A stretch of 10,402 bases of DNA. Source: an uncultured Lachnospiraceae bacterium. Its GTDB lineage: Bacteria > Bacillota > Clostridia > Lachnospirales > Lachnospiraceae. A program made the translations under genes and the position numbers. The notes under the pieces were generated by a model. It did no database searches and was not told the DNA's origin. It was given only the letters and a program-made list of their open reading frames with translations. The DNA is taken from NCBI GenBank assembly GCA_937891165.1, contig CALAEX010000112.1, positions 1 to 10,402 on the forward strand, written 5' to 3'. Positions 1 through 5,681 of the stretch are shown piece after piece (position 1 is the first letter of the stretch; every line of letters starts with the position of its first letter).

Positions 1-2
1 CA

Positions 3-67
3 TGATTGCTCTGCTCATTTTCAACAATCAAAAAAGCAAAGCAATCAACCGAAAAGCAGAGCAATCA
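3..67. repeat. 13-bp inverted repeat with a third near-copy
   Basis: TGATTGCTCTGCT at 3-15 is the exact reverse complement of AGCAGAGCAATCA at 55-67. A near-copy, AGCAAAGCAATCA (12 of 13), lies at 35-47, exactly 20 bases before the last copy. The two right-hand copies form an iteron-like direct repeat, and either could pair with the left copy to make a hairpin. There is no T-tract directly after the stem on the plus strand, so a simple terminator is not supported. An operator, origin or structured-RNA role is possible. The window edge cuts off any further copies to the left. Confidence 0.75.
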
Positions 68-103
68 CAACGGTTTGCAGACCCAGTTTTGTTGTTAAAT
101 GTT

Positions 104-292
104 TAAAGTGAACAACGCTGGGGTAAAGTTTGGACACGGGTATGAATTTTTTGTAAATTTCGTGTCTGGTGCTATTGCATTAAAAAAAATTTTGTCGAAA
201 GTGAACAGAATTCGGTGATCTGGTTCGTATAAAGTTTGGTTTGGGTGCCGATCTGGCATCCTGAAGGGTAAAGTGAACAGGCGTGGGGTAAA
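104..292 (+). repeat. Non-coding direct-repeat cluster with AAGTGAAC motifs
   Basis: Two 24-base units, at 104-127 and 269-292, each read TAAAGTGAACA, four variable bases, then TGGGGTAAA; they start 165 bases apart. A third AAAGTGAACA lies at 198-207. A separate repeat, TAAAGTTTGG, occurs at 124-133 and 230-239. A 7-bp hairpin (243-249 with 255-261, one G-T wobble, loop GATCT) and a 6-bp inverted repeat (GACACG 133-138, CGTGTC 161-166) sit among them. I see no open reading frame with a ribosome binding site and no clear promoter. The arrangement suggests multiple binding sites in a control region or origin; this is inference. Confidence 0.7.
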
Positions 293-330
293 ATATTAGC
301 GTGTATGCGAGATTTTTACCTGCTACACGC

Positions 331-360
331 CTATATCGAACAAACGTTCCGTGCATAGCC
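331..360. promoter_or_regulatory. LexA/DinR-like palindrome, copy 1 of a dispersed repeat
   Basis: CGAACAAACGTTCC at 337-350 contains GAAC-N4-GTTC and fits the known Gram-positive LexA (DinR) box CGAACRNRYGTTYG at 13 of 14 positions. The surrounding sequence, including CTATA before it and GTGCATAG after it, recurs at 3411-3438. The shared block is longer than a LexA box, so it may be a phage-specific element instead. It lies just downstream of the terminator of the leftmost operon, so any target gene would be to the left of the window. Confidence 0.45.
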
Positions 361-362
361 CC

Positions 363-388
363 AAGAAAACGGGGGTATTACTCCCCCG
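363..388 (-). terminator. Intrinsic terminator overlapping a stop codon
   Basis: On the minus strand the stem CGGGGG (388-383) pairs with CCCCCG (375-370) around a 7-base loop and is followed at once by TTTTCTT (369-363). This is a classic Rho-independent terminator. The TAA stop codon of the zinc-ribbon gene (380-378) lies in the loop, so the 3' end of the coding sequence is part of the hairpin. It ends the operon that starts at the 1626-1654 promoter. Confidence 0.88.
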
Positions 389-560
389 CTTCATTGAAAC
401 TAAATAGTAAATCATAATATTCTTTTCCTTTGGCATGGCAATCCTCACATTCGTATGGGTAAATCAGTTCATCCTCTATGATTGGGTCGCTGTAAATTAA
501 CTTATCGCTATTGCACCTGGCACATACTCCAGGTGAATAAATCCTTTTGTGTTCACTCAT
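378..560 (-). CDS. Small zinc-ribbon protein (60 aa)
   Basis: A 60-residue protein with two CxxC pairs, CARC at residues 13-16 and CEDC at 38-41, separated by 21 residues. This is the spacing of a treble-clef or zinc-ribbon fold that would bind one zinc ion. Such small proteins in phages often bind nucleic acid or partner proteins, but nothing here fixes the role. A longer in-frame start at 629 would overlap the upstream ATPase gene and has no ribosome binding site. The ATG at 560 has AAAGGAGAT about 8 bases upstream, inside the end of the ATPase gene, and one base separates the two genes, so translation is coupled. The codons after the start give GAGTGAAC, a 7-of-8 match to the repeated AAGTGAAC motif. 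The stop codon sits in the terminator loop. Specific function unknown. Confidence 0.8.
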   Translation of the reverse strand: MSEHKRIYSPGVCARCNSDKLIYSDPIIEDELIYPYECEDCHAKGKEYYDLLFSFNEAGE

Positions 561-561
561 G

Positions 562-1434
562 TTACACATCTCCTTTCTTTTTAGTAAATAATCTATAATT
601 CTCGTGGGCTCGATACCCAGGTATGACACCTTGGCTGGACACGGCTAACCATTCGGCCGCTCGAAGCGGTTCAATATATAGTAACTGTGCATCCTTGGTT
701 GTGGTCTTTAAGATATTTGCTACAGCAGTTGTAGATAAACGACCTCTCTCGATTACCTTTTGGATTAGTGTGAATTCTTTTTGGCTCAAACCAGTCTCTC
801 CGTTGATGTTGAATCTAGAGTCTAGAAGACTGTTCACTTTCTCCACATCCAGTGATGAATATTTCTCAGTTTTCATACCTGCTTTCATAGACTTGGCAAG
901 AGATAGTGCAGTACGAGGTACTCCCTTTGATGCCCTAATGATTGGTGGTATTGAAGTAACTTCCAGATCAGGGTTCGCATTGTGAACAATCTCTTGTAAT
1001 TCTTCTTCAGTATATTCTTGCAACTCTACAAATCGGCATCTATTCTTAAATGCTTCAGGTAAGGGTGTTAGTATATTAGTGGCAAAGACAAATCTAACTT
1101 TTGGTATCGGTAAGTCCATACATAACTCTTTGTCATAGAATGTACCCTTATCTATTATCTTATAAAGTCCTTCTAGTATCTTTGGTTGTAATGAATGTAT
1201 CTCATCTAAAAATAAGATTTCACCATCTTCGGATTCCTTGATTGGTTTCAGGATGGTGTTCAGTCTGTCCCCGCGAAGCTGTGTCGTGTCAATTGTACGG
1301 GCTCCCATAGCTTCGGCAAACATAGTCTTACCAAACCCAGATGACCCATAGATTAGAAGCGGCTGCTGTTCATATTCGTACCAATCCTGCATCGCAAGCT
1401 TCGCTTGGTTCTGTCCTACGATTTTTGAAAACAT
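562..1434 (-). CDS. RuvB-like AAA+ ATPase with C-terminal winged helix
   Basis: A 290-residue AAA+ ATPase. Walker A is GSSGFGKT (30-37), Walker B LFLDEIH (74-80), sensor 1 FATN (117-120), an arginine-finger region FKNRCR (129-134) and a sensor 2 segment SKGVPRTAL (169-177). Residues about 214-282, beginning GLSQKEFTLI and including EPLRAAEWL, match the layout of the winged-helix DNA-binding domain of RuvB, which also begins GLxxxD/E. Bacterial RuvB is about 335 residues and drives branch migration of Holliday junctions with RuvA. Here the N-terminus is short and the segment before sensor 1 (about 98-113), where RuvB carries its RuvA-contacting hairpin, looks reduced. The protein may therefore act without RuvA or with a phage partner; no RuvA or RuvC homologue is visible. 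The start has GAAAGGAGTG 8 bases upstream. An exact AAGTGAAC motif occurs at 832-839. AAA+ assignment is secure; RuvB-like subfamily is probable; branch-migration activity is inferred. Confidence 0.85.
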   Translation of the reverse strand: MFSKIVGQNQAKLAMQDWYEYEQQPLLIYGSSGFGKTMFAEAMGARTIDTTQLRGDRLNTILKPIKESEDGEILFLDEIHSLQPKILEGLYKIIDKGTFYDKELCMDLPIPKVRFVFATNILTPLPEAFKNRCRFVELQEYTEEELQEIVHNANPDLEVTSIPPIIRASKGVPRTALSLAKSMKAGMKTEKYSSLDVEKVNSLLDSRFNINGETGLSQKEFTLIQKVIERGRLSTTAVANILKTTTKDAQLLYIEPLRAAEWLAVSSQGVIPGYRAHENYRLFTKKKGDV

Positions 1435-1459
1435 ATAGTTTCACTCCTTTCTTATTATA

Positions 1460-1600
1460 TTATTCTTCTATTCTGTCTATAACACCATTAAGCATTTCCC
1501 AGCAATCAAATAAGTCCACTTCGCTGTCAGGATCGTCGATGCTGTTCAAGTTCCTAGCTATTTGGCATAGGATTTCTACATCTTCAGCTGATATTTTCAT
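1460..1600 (-). CDS. Small acidic protein (46 aa), unknown
   Basis: A 46-residue reading frame, starting MKISAEDVEI and ending VIDRIEE, with a strong AAAGAAAGGAG site 8-9 bases before its ATG. It is the first gene after the consensus promoter at 1626-1654 and lies just upstream of the RuvB-like ATPase gene. The protein is acidic and likely helical, with no recognisable motif, signal peptide or membrane segment. Its first place in the operon and good ribosome binding site argue that it is translated. It could be a small partner or regulator of the ATPase, but only gene order suggests this. I do not recognise the family. Confidence 0.72.
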   Translation of the reverse strand: MKISAEDVEILCQIARNLNSIDDPDSEVDLFDCWEMLNGVIDRIEE

Positions 1601-1625
1601 AGTATCACTCCTTTCTTTTTGGTAT

Positions 1626-1654
1626 ATTATATAACATTTTTAGTTATATGTCAA
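1626..1654 (-). promoter_or_regulatory. Consensus sigma-A promoter
   Basis: On the minus strand TTGACA (1654-1649), a 17-base spacer, then TATAAT (1631-1626): a perfect vegetative promoter. It drives the 46-aa gene, the RuvB-like gene and the zinc-ribbon gene. An exact AAGTGAAC motif (1706-1699) lies about 45 bases upstream of the -35 box. Confidence 0.92.
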
Positions 1655-1669
1655 GTATATCATAATCAT

Positions 1670-1698
1670 AACTGGATAGGTTAGCATCCCATCCGGTT
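1670..1698 (-). terminator. Hairpin at operon end, weak terminator candidate
   Basis: AACTGGATAGG (1670-1680) and CCCATCCGGTT (1688-1698) can pair over 11 positions with one mismatch and one G-T wobble around a 7-base loop. On the minus strand the stem is followed by ATGATTATGAT rather than a clean T-tract. It lies just after the stop codon at 1712 and the AAGTGAAC copy at 1699-1706, and just before the next promoter. That place fits a terminator or boundary element, but the sequence is not a strong intrinsic terminator. Confidence 0.4.
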
Positions 1699-1711
1699 GT
1701 TCACTTTTGTG

Positions 1712-2098
1712 TTAATCCAGATCCACTGGATGATAATCCAAGTCTTCGTCATTGATATCAACTACTGGCTCAAAGCATTCTATTTCGTATGGTATATCAT
1801 CAGGATAGTTTCGTCTGTGTTCAATATCATCGGTATCCTCACCCAATCTAATGAATGAGTATGGTATATCCTGCTCTTCATATAGTTGCAATACATGGTT
1901 GAAGTGTTGTACTGATTGGTAACTATCGTACCATTTGATGTCATAGAATGAAATCTTATAAAATCCAGACTCAGTCTTGTTCACTTCTGCTCCATCCAGC
2001 GGTTGATGCTCTTTGTTTTCTATGCTGTCGTTAAATCTCTTCATGACTATCCAACCTTCAGTCGTAGTCTTCATACTTACTTGTGAACGGTATCCCAT
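1712..2098 (-). CDS. MGYRS-type small phage protein (128 aa), unknown
   Basis: A 128-residue protein beginning MGYRSQVSMKTT, with an aromatic segment FYDIKWYDSY at residues 51-60 and a very acidic C-terminus. An MGYRS N-terminus plus a KWYxSY segment is, as I recall it, typical of a widespread group of small uncharacterised phage proteins, but I cannot name a characterised family. The start has GAGGAGGTGA 5-6 bases upstream, inside the preceding gene, whose stop codon directly abuts this ATG. It is the last gene of the operon that begins with the MoxR-type ATPase. AAGTGAAC occurs in frame at 1979-1986, encoding Val-Asn. No enzyme motif is visible. Confidence 0.8.
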   Translation of the reverse strand: MGYRSQVSMKTTTEGWIVMKRFNDSIENKEHQPLDGAEVNKTESGFYKISFYDIKWYDSYQSVQHFNHVLQLYEEQDIPYSFIRLGEDTDDIEHRRNYPDDIPYEIECFEPVVDINDEDLDYHPVDLD

Positions 2099-2266
2099 TT
2101 ACATCACCTCCTCATCTACATATTCTATTACATAAGATGTTAATGTTTCCCAAATGTCATCTGTGTTAGCTAGACGCTCAACTACGTGATTCATCTGTTC
2201 ACTTGTTAGCATCCTGCGATTGGCTTCTAGGAATCCCATTAAATATTCTTTTAAAAATTCTTCCAT
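2099..2266 (-). CDS. Small helical protein (55 aa), unknown
   Basis: A 55-residue reading frame, starting MEEFLKEYLM and ending YVDEEVM. It is well supported by GGGAGGTGA about 7 bases before the ATG and by tight coupling: one base follows the upstream stop codon, and its own TAA directly abuts the next ATG. The last codons (GAG GAG GTG ATG) are also the ribosome binding site of the downstream gene. The protein is predicted to be mostly alpha-helical and acidic. It carries the AAGTGAACA motif at 2197-2204 as Thr-Ser-Glu-Gln. Function not recognised. Confidence 0.75.
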   Translation of the reverse strand: MEEFLKEYLMGFLEANRRMLTSEQMNHVVERLANTDDIWETLTSYVIEYVDEEVM

Positions 2267-2267
2267 A

Positions 2268-2645
2268 TTATTTCACCTCCCTTATTTGTTGAATTCTAAT
2301 TTCGTTATTTTCTTGGTCTGCGATTTCACAGTTATCCATCCTGATGATCGCTCCTTGTTCACTTATCTGGATTATCATGATCGTATCACCAGATGTGTCT
2401 TCTAAATATAGTGTTTTGTTAAGTATGTTTGGTTTGTTATACTTCTCTACTATTGCGTGTGCTTTTGCTAGTATTCTGTCGTAGTCAAGTAACTCTTGAG
2501 CCTGCTCTTTTTCGGATTCATCATCCATCTGTTCAATGTCTTCAGGTGATGGTACGTAAGTATCTGTGAATTCACAGTATCCAGTAAAGTATCCATCAGC
2601 AAGCATTAGAGTTTTTCTTAAAATTTCTAATTCATCTTTGTTCAC
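2268..2645 (-). CDS. Hypothetical protein (125 aa), GTG start
   Basis: An acidic protein of unknown function. An in-frame GTG at 2654 would overlap the AAGGAGG ribosome binding site itself. The GTG at 2645 lies 8 bases after AAGGAGG and is the better start, giving 125 residues that begin with Asn-Lys-Asp-Glu-Leu after the initiator. This start codon lies inside an exact AAGTGAACA motif (2640-2647). A second copy falls at 2357-2364 (Ile-Ser-Glu-Gln). Residues about 30-70 are strongly acidic and helical (PSPEDIEQMDDESEKEQ); the last third looks beta-rich. It lies 15 bases after the Api92-like gene and one base before the 55-aa gene. No known domain is recognisable. Confidence 0.78.
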   Translation of the reverse strand: MNKDELEILRKTLMLADGYFTGYCEFTDTYVPSPEDIEQMDDESEKEQAQELLDYDRILAKAHAIVEKYNKPNILNKTLYLEDTSGDTIMIIQISEQGAIIRMDNCEIADQENNEIRIQQIREVK

Positions 2646-2660
2646 TTTGATCACCTCCTT

Positions 2661-3197
2661 CTAATAATCTCTCCATAATCTCTGGGCAAATTTACCTGGG
2701 TCTTTATAAGCTTCTTTCTCCCAGAATTCCTGCCAGTCTTGTTCACTTGCCTTGTAGTTGATCTTACCACAGTTACTTCCCCAGTCTTCATCTGCCCAAC
2801 GAATATCAAAGTCAAAGCCTAATACTTTTAATCTTTTGATTACTGGGTACGGCATAGACCACGCTGTGTTGAATACGAATGTGATTGAAGACTTGTTCAC
2901 CATTGTGTATGAATCATAGGCATTCCATTTGGTCCCCCAGAATTCATTATGCCAAGTGTACCAGTCAAACCAAGCTCTGTCTTCGTATTTCATGATGTGG
3001 GAATCCTTGTTCACTTTGTACGCATCTGGACATTCTGCCTCTTCCTTTGGTTCTGGGATTATTTTGTCAAAGTCTATGTGAAGAGACATTCCTCCTGAAG
3101 CATCCTCCACAGGTGAACAGATGAGATCTAATAAGAATCTCTTATCGTCCTCTTTTAAGTTTTTAAATTTTAATACATTTCTTACATGATTTGGCAT
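2661..3197 (-). CDS. Api92/DUF1281-like phage protein (178 aa)
   Basis: A 178-residue protein beginning MPNHVRNVLKF, with DFDKIIPEP at 42-50 and a tryptophan-rich centre, WYTWHNEFWGTKWNA (79-93). It then has a stretch FVFNTAWSMPYPVIKRL and FDIRWADEDWG (130-140). MPNHV, FDKIIPxP and WGTKW, followed by an 'after-image' of alternating strands and helices, are what I associate with the Api92-like/DUF1281 proteins. These are common on phages and mobile elements, carry a ferredoxin-like C-terminal fold and have no established function. The start has AAGGAGGTGA 7 bases upstream. The gene overlaps the end of the preceding one by 16 bases. AAGTGAACA occurs twice in frame, as Ser-Glu-Gln (2741-2748) and Val-Asn-Lys (3009-3016). 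Confidence 0.82.
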   Translation of the reverse strand: MPNHVRNVLKFKNLKEDDKRFLLDLICSPVEDASGGMSLHIDFDKIIPEPKEEAECPDAYKVNKDSHIMKYEDRAWFDWYTWHNEFWGTKWNAYDSYTMVNKSSITFVFNTAWSMPYPVIKRLKVLGFDFDIRWADEDWGSNCGKINYKASEQDWQEFWEKEAYKDPGKFAQRLWRDY

Positions 3198-3388
3198 TCT
3201 AAATCACCTCCTTCTTCTGACTCCAGGATCTCTATCTGTTCATTCACCTGATGCAGTTGATCATAGAGCTCATCAATATAGTATAACTCGGCTTTGCCAT
3301 AGCCACATACTTCTAGTTTGTTTTCTTCGTACTGTATTTCGCTTTCTAGTTTATCTCTTGTATTATACAATTCTTCTAGTATCATCAT
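3182..3388 (-). CDS. Small coiled-coil protein (68 aa)
   Basis: A 68-residue acidic protein starting MMILEELYNT, with leucines and isoleucines in heptad-like spacing over most of its length. This suggests a helical hairpin or coiled coil and therefore an oligomeric or adaptor role. A longer in-frame start at 3481 would overlap the upstream gene and read through the hairpin repeat at 3408-3448. The ATG at 3388 has AAAGGAG 10 bases upstream and is preferred. A stem formed by 3408-3414 and 3433-3439 ends just before this ribosome binding site and could affect its use. The 3' end overlaps the Api92-like gene by 16 bases, and its EEGGDL codons contain that gene's ribosome binding site. No family recognised. 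Confidence 0.72.
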   Translation of the reverse strand: MMILEELYNTRDKLESEIQYEENKLEVCGYGKAELYYIDELYDQLHQVNEQIEILESEEGGDLECQIM

Positions 3389-3407
3389 AAAATCAAATCT
3401 CCTTTCT

Positions 3408-3448
3408 GCCCTATAGAACAAATATTCGGTGCATAGGGCTCGTGCACC
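3408..3448 (-). promoter_or_regulatory. Alternative hairpins and repeat copy 2 before the 68-aa gene
   Basis: GCCCTAT (3408-3414) pairs perfectly with ATAGGGC (3433-3439). A second stem, GGTGCA (3428-3433) with TGCACC (3443-3448), competes with it because its loop holds most of the first stem's right arm. Positions 3411-3438 repeat the block at 331-360: CTATA, GAACAAA, TTC and GTGCATAG are shared, with a 2-base gap. The inner GAACAAATATTCG is a weaker LexA-like match than copy 1. The structures lie between a stop codon and a ribosome binding site, fitting a translational or antitermination switch. This is inferred only from base pairing. Confidence 0.5.
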
Positions 3449-3855
3449 TATATCTCTGGTATAACTCTTATACCTATGCAATTCCAGTCACTAGTAGTGT
3501 GGTTGTTTCTGTTCTTAATGAAGTGTGATATCTTATCGTAATGACCAACTGATAGTGCAGGTTGTGTCCATTCTTTCTTTGAGTACTTACAAATGTTAGT
3601 TACATTAGCCATGAAGTTTTTAAGTAGTACACTTCTTTGACCTTTTGGGAGTCTATCTGTACCATCAAACTGAACAACTATGTAGCTATCACTGTCTTGA
3701 AGTACCATATATCCATCTTGCATATCATCCCATACTGGTTGACTGAAACTAAATATCATTTCAATTTCGCTTTTGTTATCTTCATTAAGACATCTTACTT
3801 CTGCAAGACCCCTCCATCCTCTGTTTTTGTTAATTACAATTCTTTGAATATCCAT
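3448..3855 (-). CDS. Hypothetical protein (135 aa)
   Basis: A 135-residue protein starting MDIQRIVINKNRGW, with alternating hydrophobic stretches (AEVRCLN, EIEMIFSF, YIVVQFDG) that look beta-rich, and a basic segment around residues 85-115. The ATG has AAAGGAG about 8 bases upstream. The gene follows the 105-aa gene after 34 AT-rich bases and is followed by the hairpin repeat at 3408-3448. It has no visible signal peptide, membrane segment, catalytic motif or known domain. Gene order places it in the MoxR/VWA operon, but that does not show a shared function. Unlike most of its operon neighbours it carries no exact AAGTGAAC copy. Confidence 0.78.
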   Translation of the reverse strand: MDIQRIVINKNRGWRGLAEVRCLNEDNKSEIEMIFSFSQPVWDDMQDGYMVLQDSDSYIVVQFDGTDRLPKGQRSVLLKNFMANVTNICKYSKKEWTQPALSVGHYDKISHFIKNRNNHTTSDWNCIGIRVIPEI

Positions 3856-3889
3856 AATATATTCTCCTTTCTTTTAATTAATTATTTAC

Positions 3890-4207
3890 TTACCCGAATA
3901 TCAAGTCGAATAAGTCTGGCACAGCATCTGGTGCCTTCTGTTCACTTTTCTTGCTTTGATCACGTATTGGTTTGCTCATCTTCATTGCAAGTTTAGCAAG
4001 TTTATCTTTTGTATCAGTGTTGACTTCCATTGTCCACTCATCTCGCATTACTATCTCGCCATCACCTGTGCCAAAGGTAAACCCTGCCTCTTCAAGTATC
4101 TTAATCATTTCCATTGAAAGTCTACCTATGTTTAATGACTTCTTGCTTTCTGTATTCTCTACGAATACATTTACATTGTTGCCTTTCTCTTTGATTACTC
4201 TATACAT
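3890..4207 (-). CDS. Hypothetical protein (105 aa) next to the VWA gene
   Basis: A 105-residue protein starting MYRVIKEKGNNVNVFVE. The N-terminal half looks like a small alpha/beta domain, followed by a basic helix (DKLAKLAMKMSKPIRDQSKK) and a C-terminal tail ending PDLFDLIFG. The short hydrophobic tail after a charged linker resembles a docking peptide; this is inference. The start has AGAAAGGAGGTGG 4-5 bases upstream and lies 15 bases after the VWA gene stop, making it the third gene of the MoxR/VWA unit. It could be a substrate or adaptor of that ATPase pair. AAGTGAACA occurs at 3940-3947 as Lys-Ser-Glu-Gln. Family not recognised. Confidence 0.78.
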   Translation of the reverse strand: MYRVIKEKGNNVNVFVENTESKKSLNIGRLSMEMIKILEEAGFTFGTGDGEIVMRDEWTMEVNTDTKDKLAKLAMKMSKPIRDQSKKSEQKAPDAVPDLFDLIFG

Positions 4208-4222
4208 ACGACCACCTCCTTT

Positions 4223-5680
4223 CTAATCTTCTAATTCTATTTCAAGTGTTTGTATGTTAGGGTTAATCAATTTAGCTTTATCTAGCCACCACTTCTCACG
4301 GCTTACTAGAATTGTTCTCTTTAGTTTCTTAAGTACTGCTGGGTGATATATTCCTCCACCACCATCTGTAATTCCTATTGGTGAATATCCTTTCTCTTCT
4401 GCTAATGCACATAGCTCAATTACTCTGTCGCCATCATCACCATATCCTGAGCTAGCATACACAGGTAGTATATCTTTAAACTTTCCTTTGTGGTAGTCTC
4501 TGTAAGTGCCACCATCGTAACGTTTGTTGTATCTAGTCTGTTCATCTACACCATCTTTTGCCCATCCAGAAAACCATTCAGTTGGTACATCCATTGCTTG
4601 TGGTATTGCTTCCTTAACTATCTTCTTGAATGTTGCAAGCTCACCACCCATACTTCCTGAGGCATCAAAGACTAGGTAGATACTTGTTCTTCCTGGAAGT
4701 TTACCTTTCATCATAACTCCTTGTTGTAGTTGTACTCTGCTTGGTACTCTATATGTTCTCATCTTAGTTGTTGTTACCATTCCGTTAAGAGTTTGAGTTA
4801 GCTTTGCTAGTTTGAATTTTTGTCTCTTCAATTTGTTTATCTTTTCCTCTAAGTAGTTACCCTCGTTGCTATCAATAAACTCTGTGCTGTCTCTATCTTC
4901 TAGTTTAGACCAGTCTGTTTTGTCGTGCTCAGGTTCTGGCTCTGGTTCTGGGTCATCGTGTTCACTTTCGACATCTTTCTCTTCAGGACCTTCACTTCCT
5001 TCAGGTGTTTTGTCTTCTGTGCCTCCACCTGCACCGTGTCCTTTAGTTGGACTTGTTGGTCCTTCGCCATCGTCTGGTCCTGATGGTGGTTCTGTTGGTG
5101 GTTCACCAGTGCCTGGTGTGCTAGGTCCTGATGGTGGTTCATCTATTGGCACCCCTGGTCCTGATGGTGGTTCTGATGGTCCAGATGGTGGTTCTTTAGT
5201 ATCTGAAAACTCTTTTAGCATTTCCTCAAGTGTATGTGTTTTGAATGTATATCCTAATGAGTTTCTGTTTCTCATTTGTGCTAAGTTTGTTACTGCTGTT
5301 TCTACTAACTCTGGAAACATCTTTGCTAAACTGTCGTGCACTAGTATGTCCATAATGATGTTCACTTCTGCTTGAGTTAGTGCAAATTCACTTGTCTCTT
5401 CTCTTAGTTTCTTTAAGAAGTCAAAGTATCTTTTGTGGTGCTTAAGTTCCATGTGATATCTTTCGTGCCATAATAACCACTTAAGCATACCTTTGTTGTA
5501 GTCTGGTAGTATTCTAGTTAAGTTGTCATCACTGTTTATGAATACTCTTTTACCATCTGTAAATGCTACTGCATTTTTGTAACTAGGACTAAGCAATGCA
5601 AGGTCACACTGCTTAGCCTTCTCTAACATAACCGCTGTCTCTAAATCATCGTGGTCACCTTCTAAGAATATGTTTGCCAT
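4223..5680 (-). CDS. HExxH metallopeptidase-like / VWA protein, MoxR partner
   Basis: A 485-residue protein in three parts. Residues 1-160 contain WHERYH (71-76), an HExxH zinc motif with H72, E73 and H76, and a helix EVNIIMDILVH (105-115) where further ligands are expected. Residues 162-256 are a low-complexity linker with four EPPSGP units and a Glu-Pro run. Residues about 330-485 form a VWA domain with the MIDAS motif DASGS at 339-343. An N-terminal metallopeptidase-like domain plus C-terminal VWA is the layout of the DUF2201/COG3864 proteins, which are usually paired with a MoxR AAA+ ATPase, as here. Known MoxR/VWA pairs act as metal-dependent chaperones or remodelling machines; the target here is unknown. 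The ATG at 5680 is 9 bases from GGAG and preferred over an ATG at 5689 that abuts it. One base separates it from the ATPase stop. Protease activity is not proven. Confidence 0.87.
   Translation of the reverse strand: MANIFLEGDHDDLETAVMLEKAKQCDLALLSPSYKNAVAFTDGKRVFINSDDNLTRILPDYNKGMLKWLLWHERYHMELKHHKRYFDFLKKLREETSEFALTQAEVNIIMDILVHDSLAKMFPELVETAVTNLAQMRNRNSLGYTFKTHTLEEMLKEFSDTKEPPSGPSEPPSGPGVPIDEPPSGPSTPGTGEPPTEPPSGPDDGEGPTSPTKGHGAGGGTEDKTPEGSEGPEEKDVESEHDDPEPEPEPEHDKTDWSKLEDRDSTEFIDSNEGNYLEEKINKLKRQKFKLAKLTQTLNGMVTTTKMRTYRVPSRVQLQQGVMMKGKLPGRTSIYLVFDASGSMGGELATFKKIVKEAIPQAMDVPTEWFSGWAKDGVDEQTRYNKRYDGGTYRDYHKGKFKDILPVYASSGYGDDGDRVIELCALAEEKGYSPIGITDGGGGIYHPAVLKKLKRTILVSREKWWLDKAKLINPNIQTLEIELED
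5076..5194 (-). repeat. Four 17-base repeats encoding EPPSGP
   Basis: GGTCCTGATGGTGGTTC occurs exactly at 5076-5092, 5124-5140 and 5157-5173, and with one change at 5178-5194. Starts are 48, 33 and 21 bases apart, all multiples of three. On the coding strand each unit gives Glu-Pro-Pro-Ser-Gly-Pro within the linker of the VWA protein. The near-identity at DNA level suggests recent duplication, and the copy number may vary between related phages. Confidence 0.9.
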
Positions 5681-5681
5681 A

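Noticed and set aside
2..106. 34-codon plus-strand frame at the left edge, starting MIALLIFNNQ
   Set aside because: Its start is at the window edge with no visible ribosome binding site, and its sequence is largely made by the 13-base repeats.
305..358. 17-codon plus-strand frame ending in the LexA-like repeat
   Set aside because: Too short, no ribosome binding site, and it covers a palindromic regulatory-looking repeat.
1..360. CRISPR array from the short repeats at the left end
   Set aside because: Repeats differ in length, order and orientation, and there are no regular unique spacers.
1341..1634. Plus-strand reading frame opposite the RuvB-like and 46-aa gene starts
   Set aside because: Antisense shadow across a promoter and two well-supported minus-strand genes, with no ribosome binding site.
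4900..5142. Minus-strand out-of-frame reading frame rich in Gln, His and Asn
   Set aside because: A shifted reading of the same repeat linker inside the VWA gene, without its own start signals.
4866..5375. Long plus-strand frame opposite the VWA gene, rich in Ser, Gly and Pro
   Set aside because: It is the antisense reading of the repetitive EPPSGP linker; no ribosome binding site, and the minus-strand gene has clear domains.
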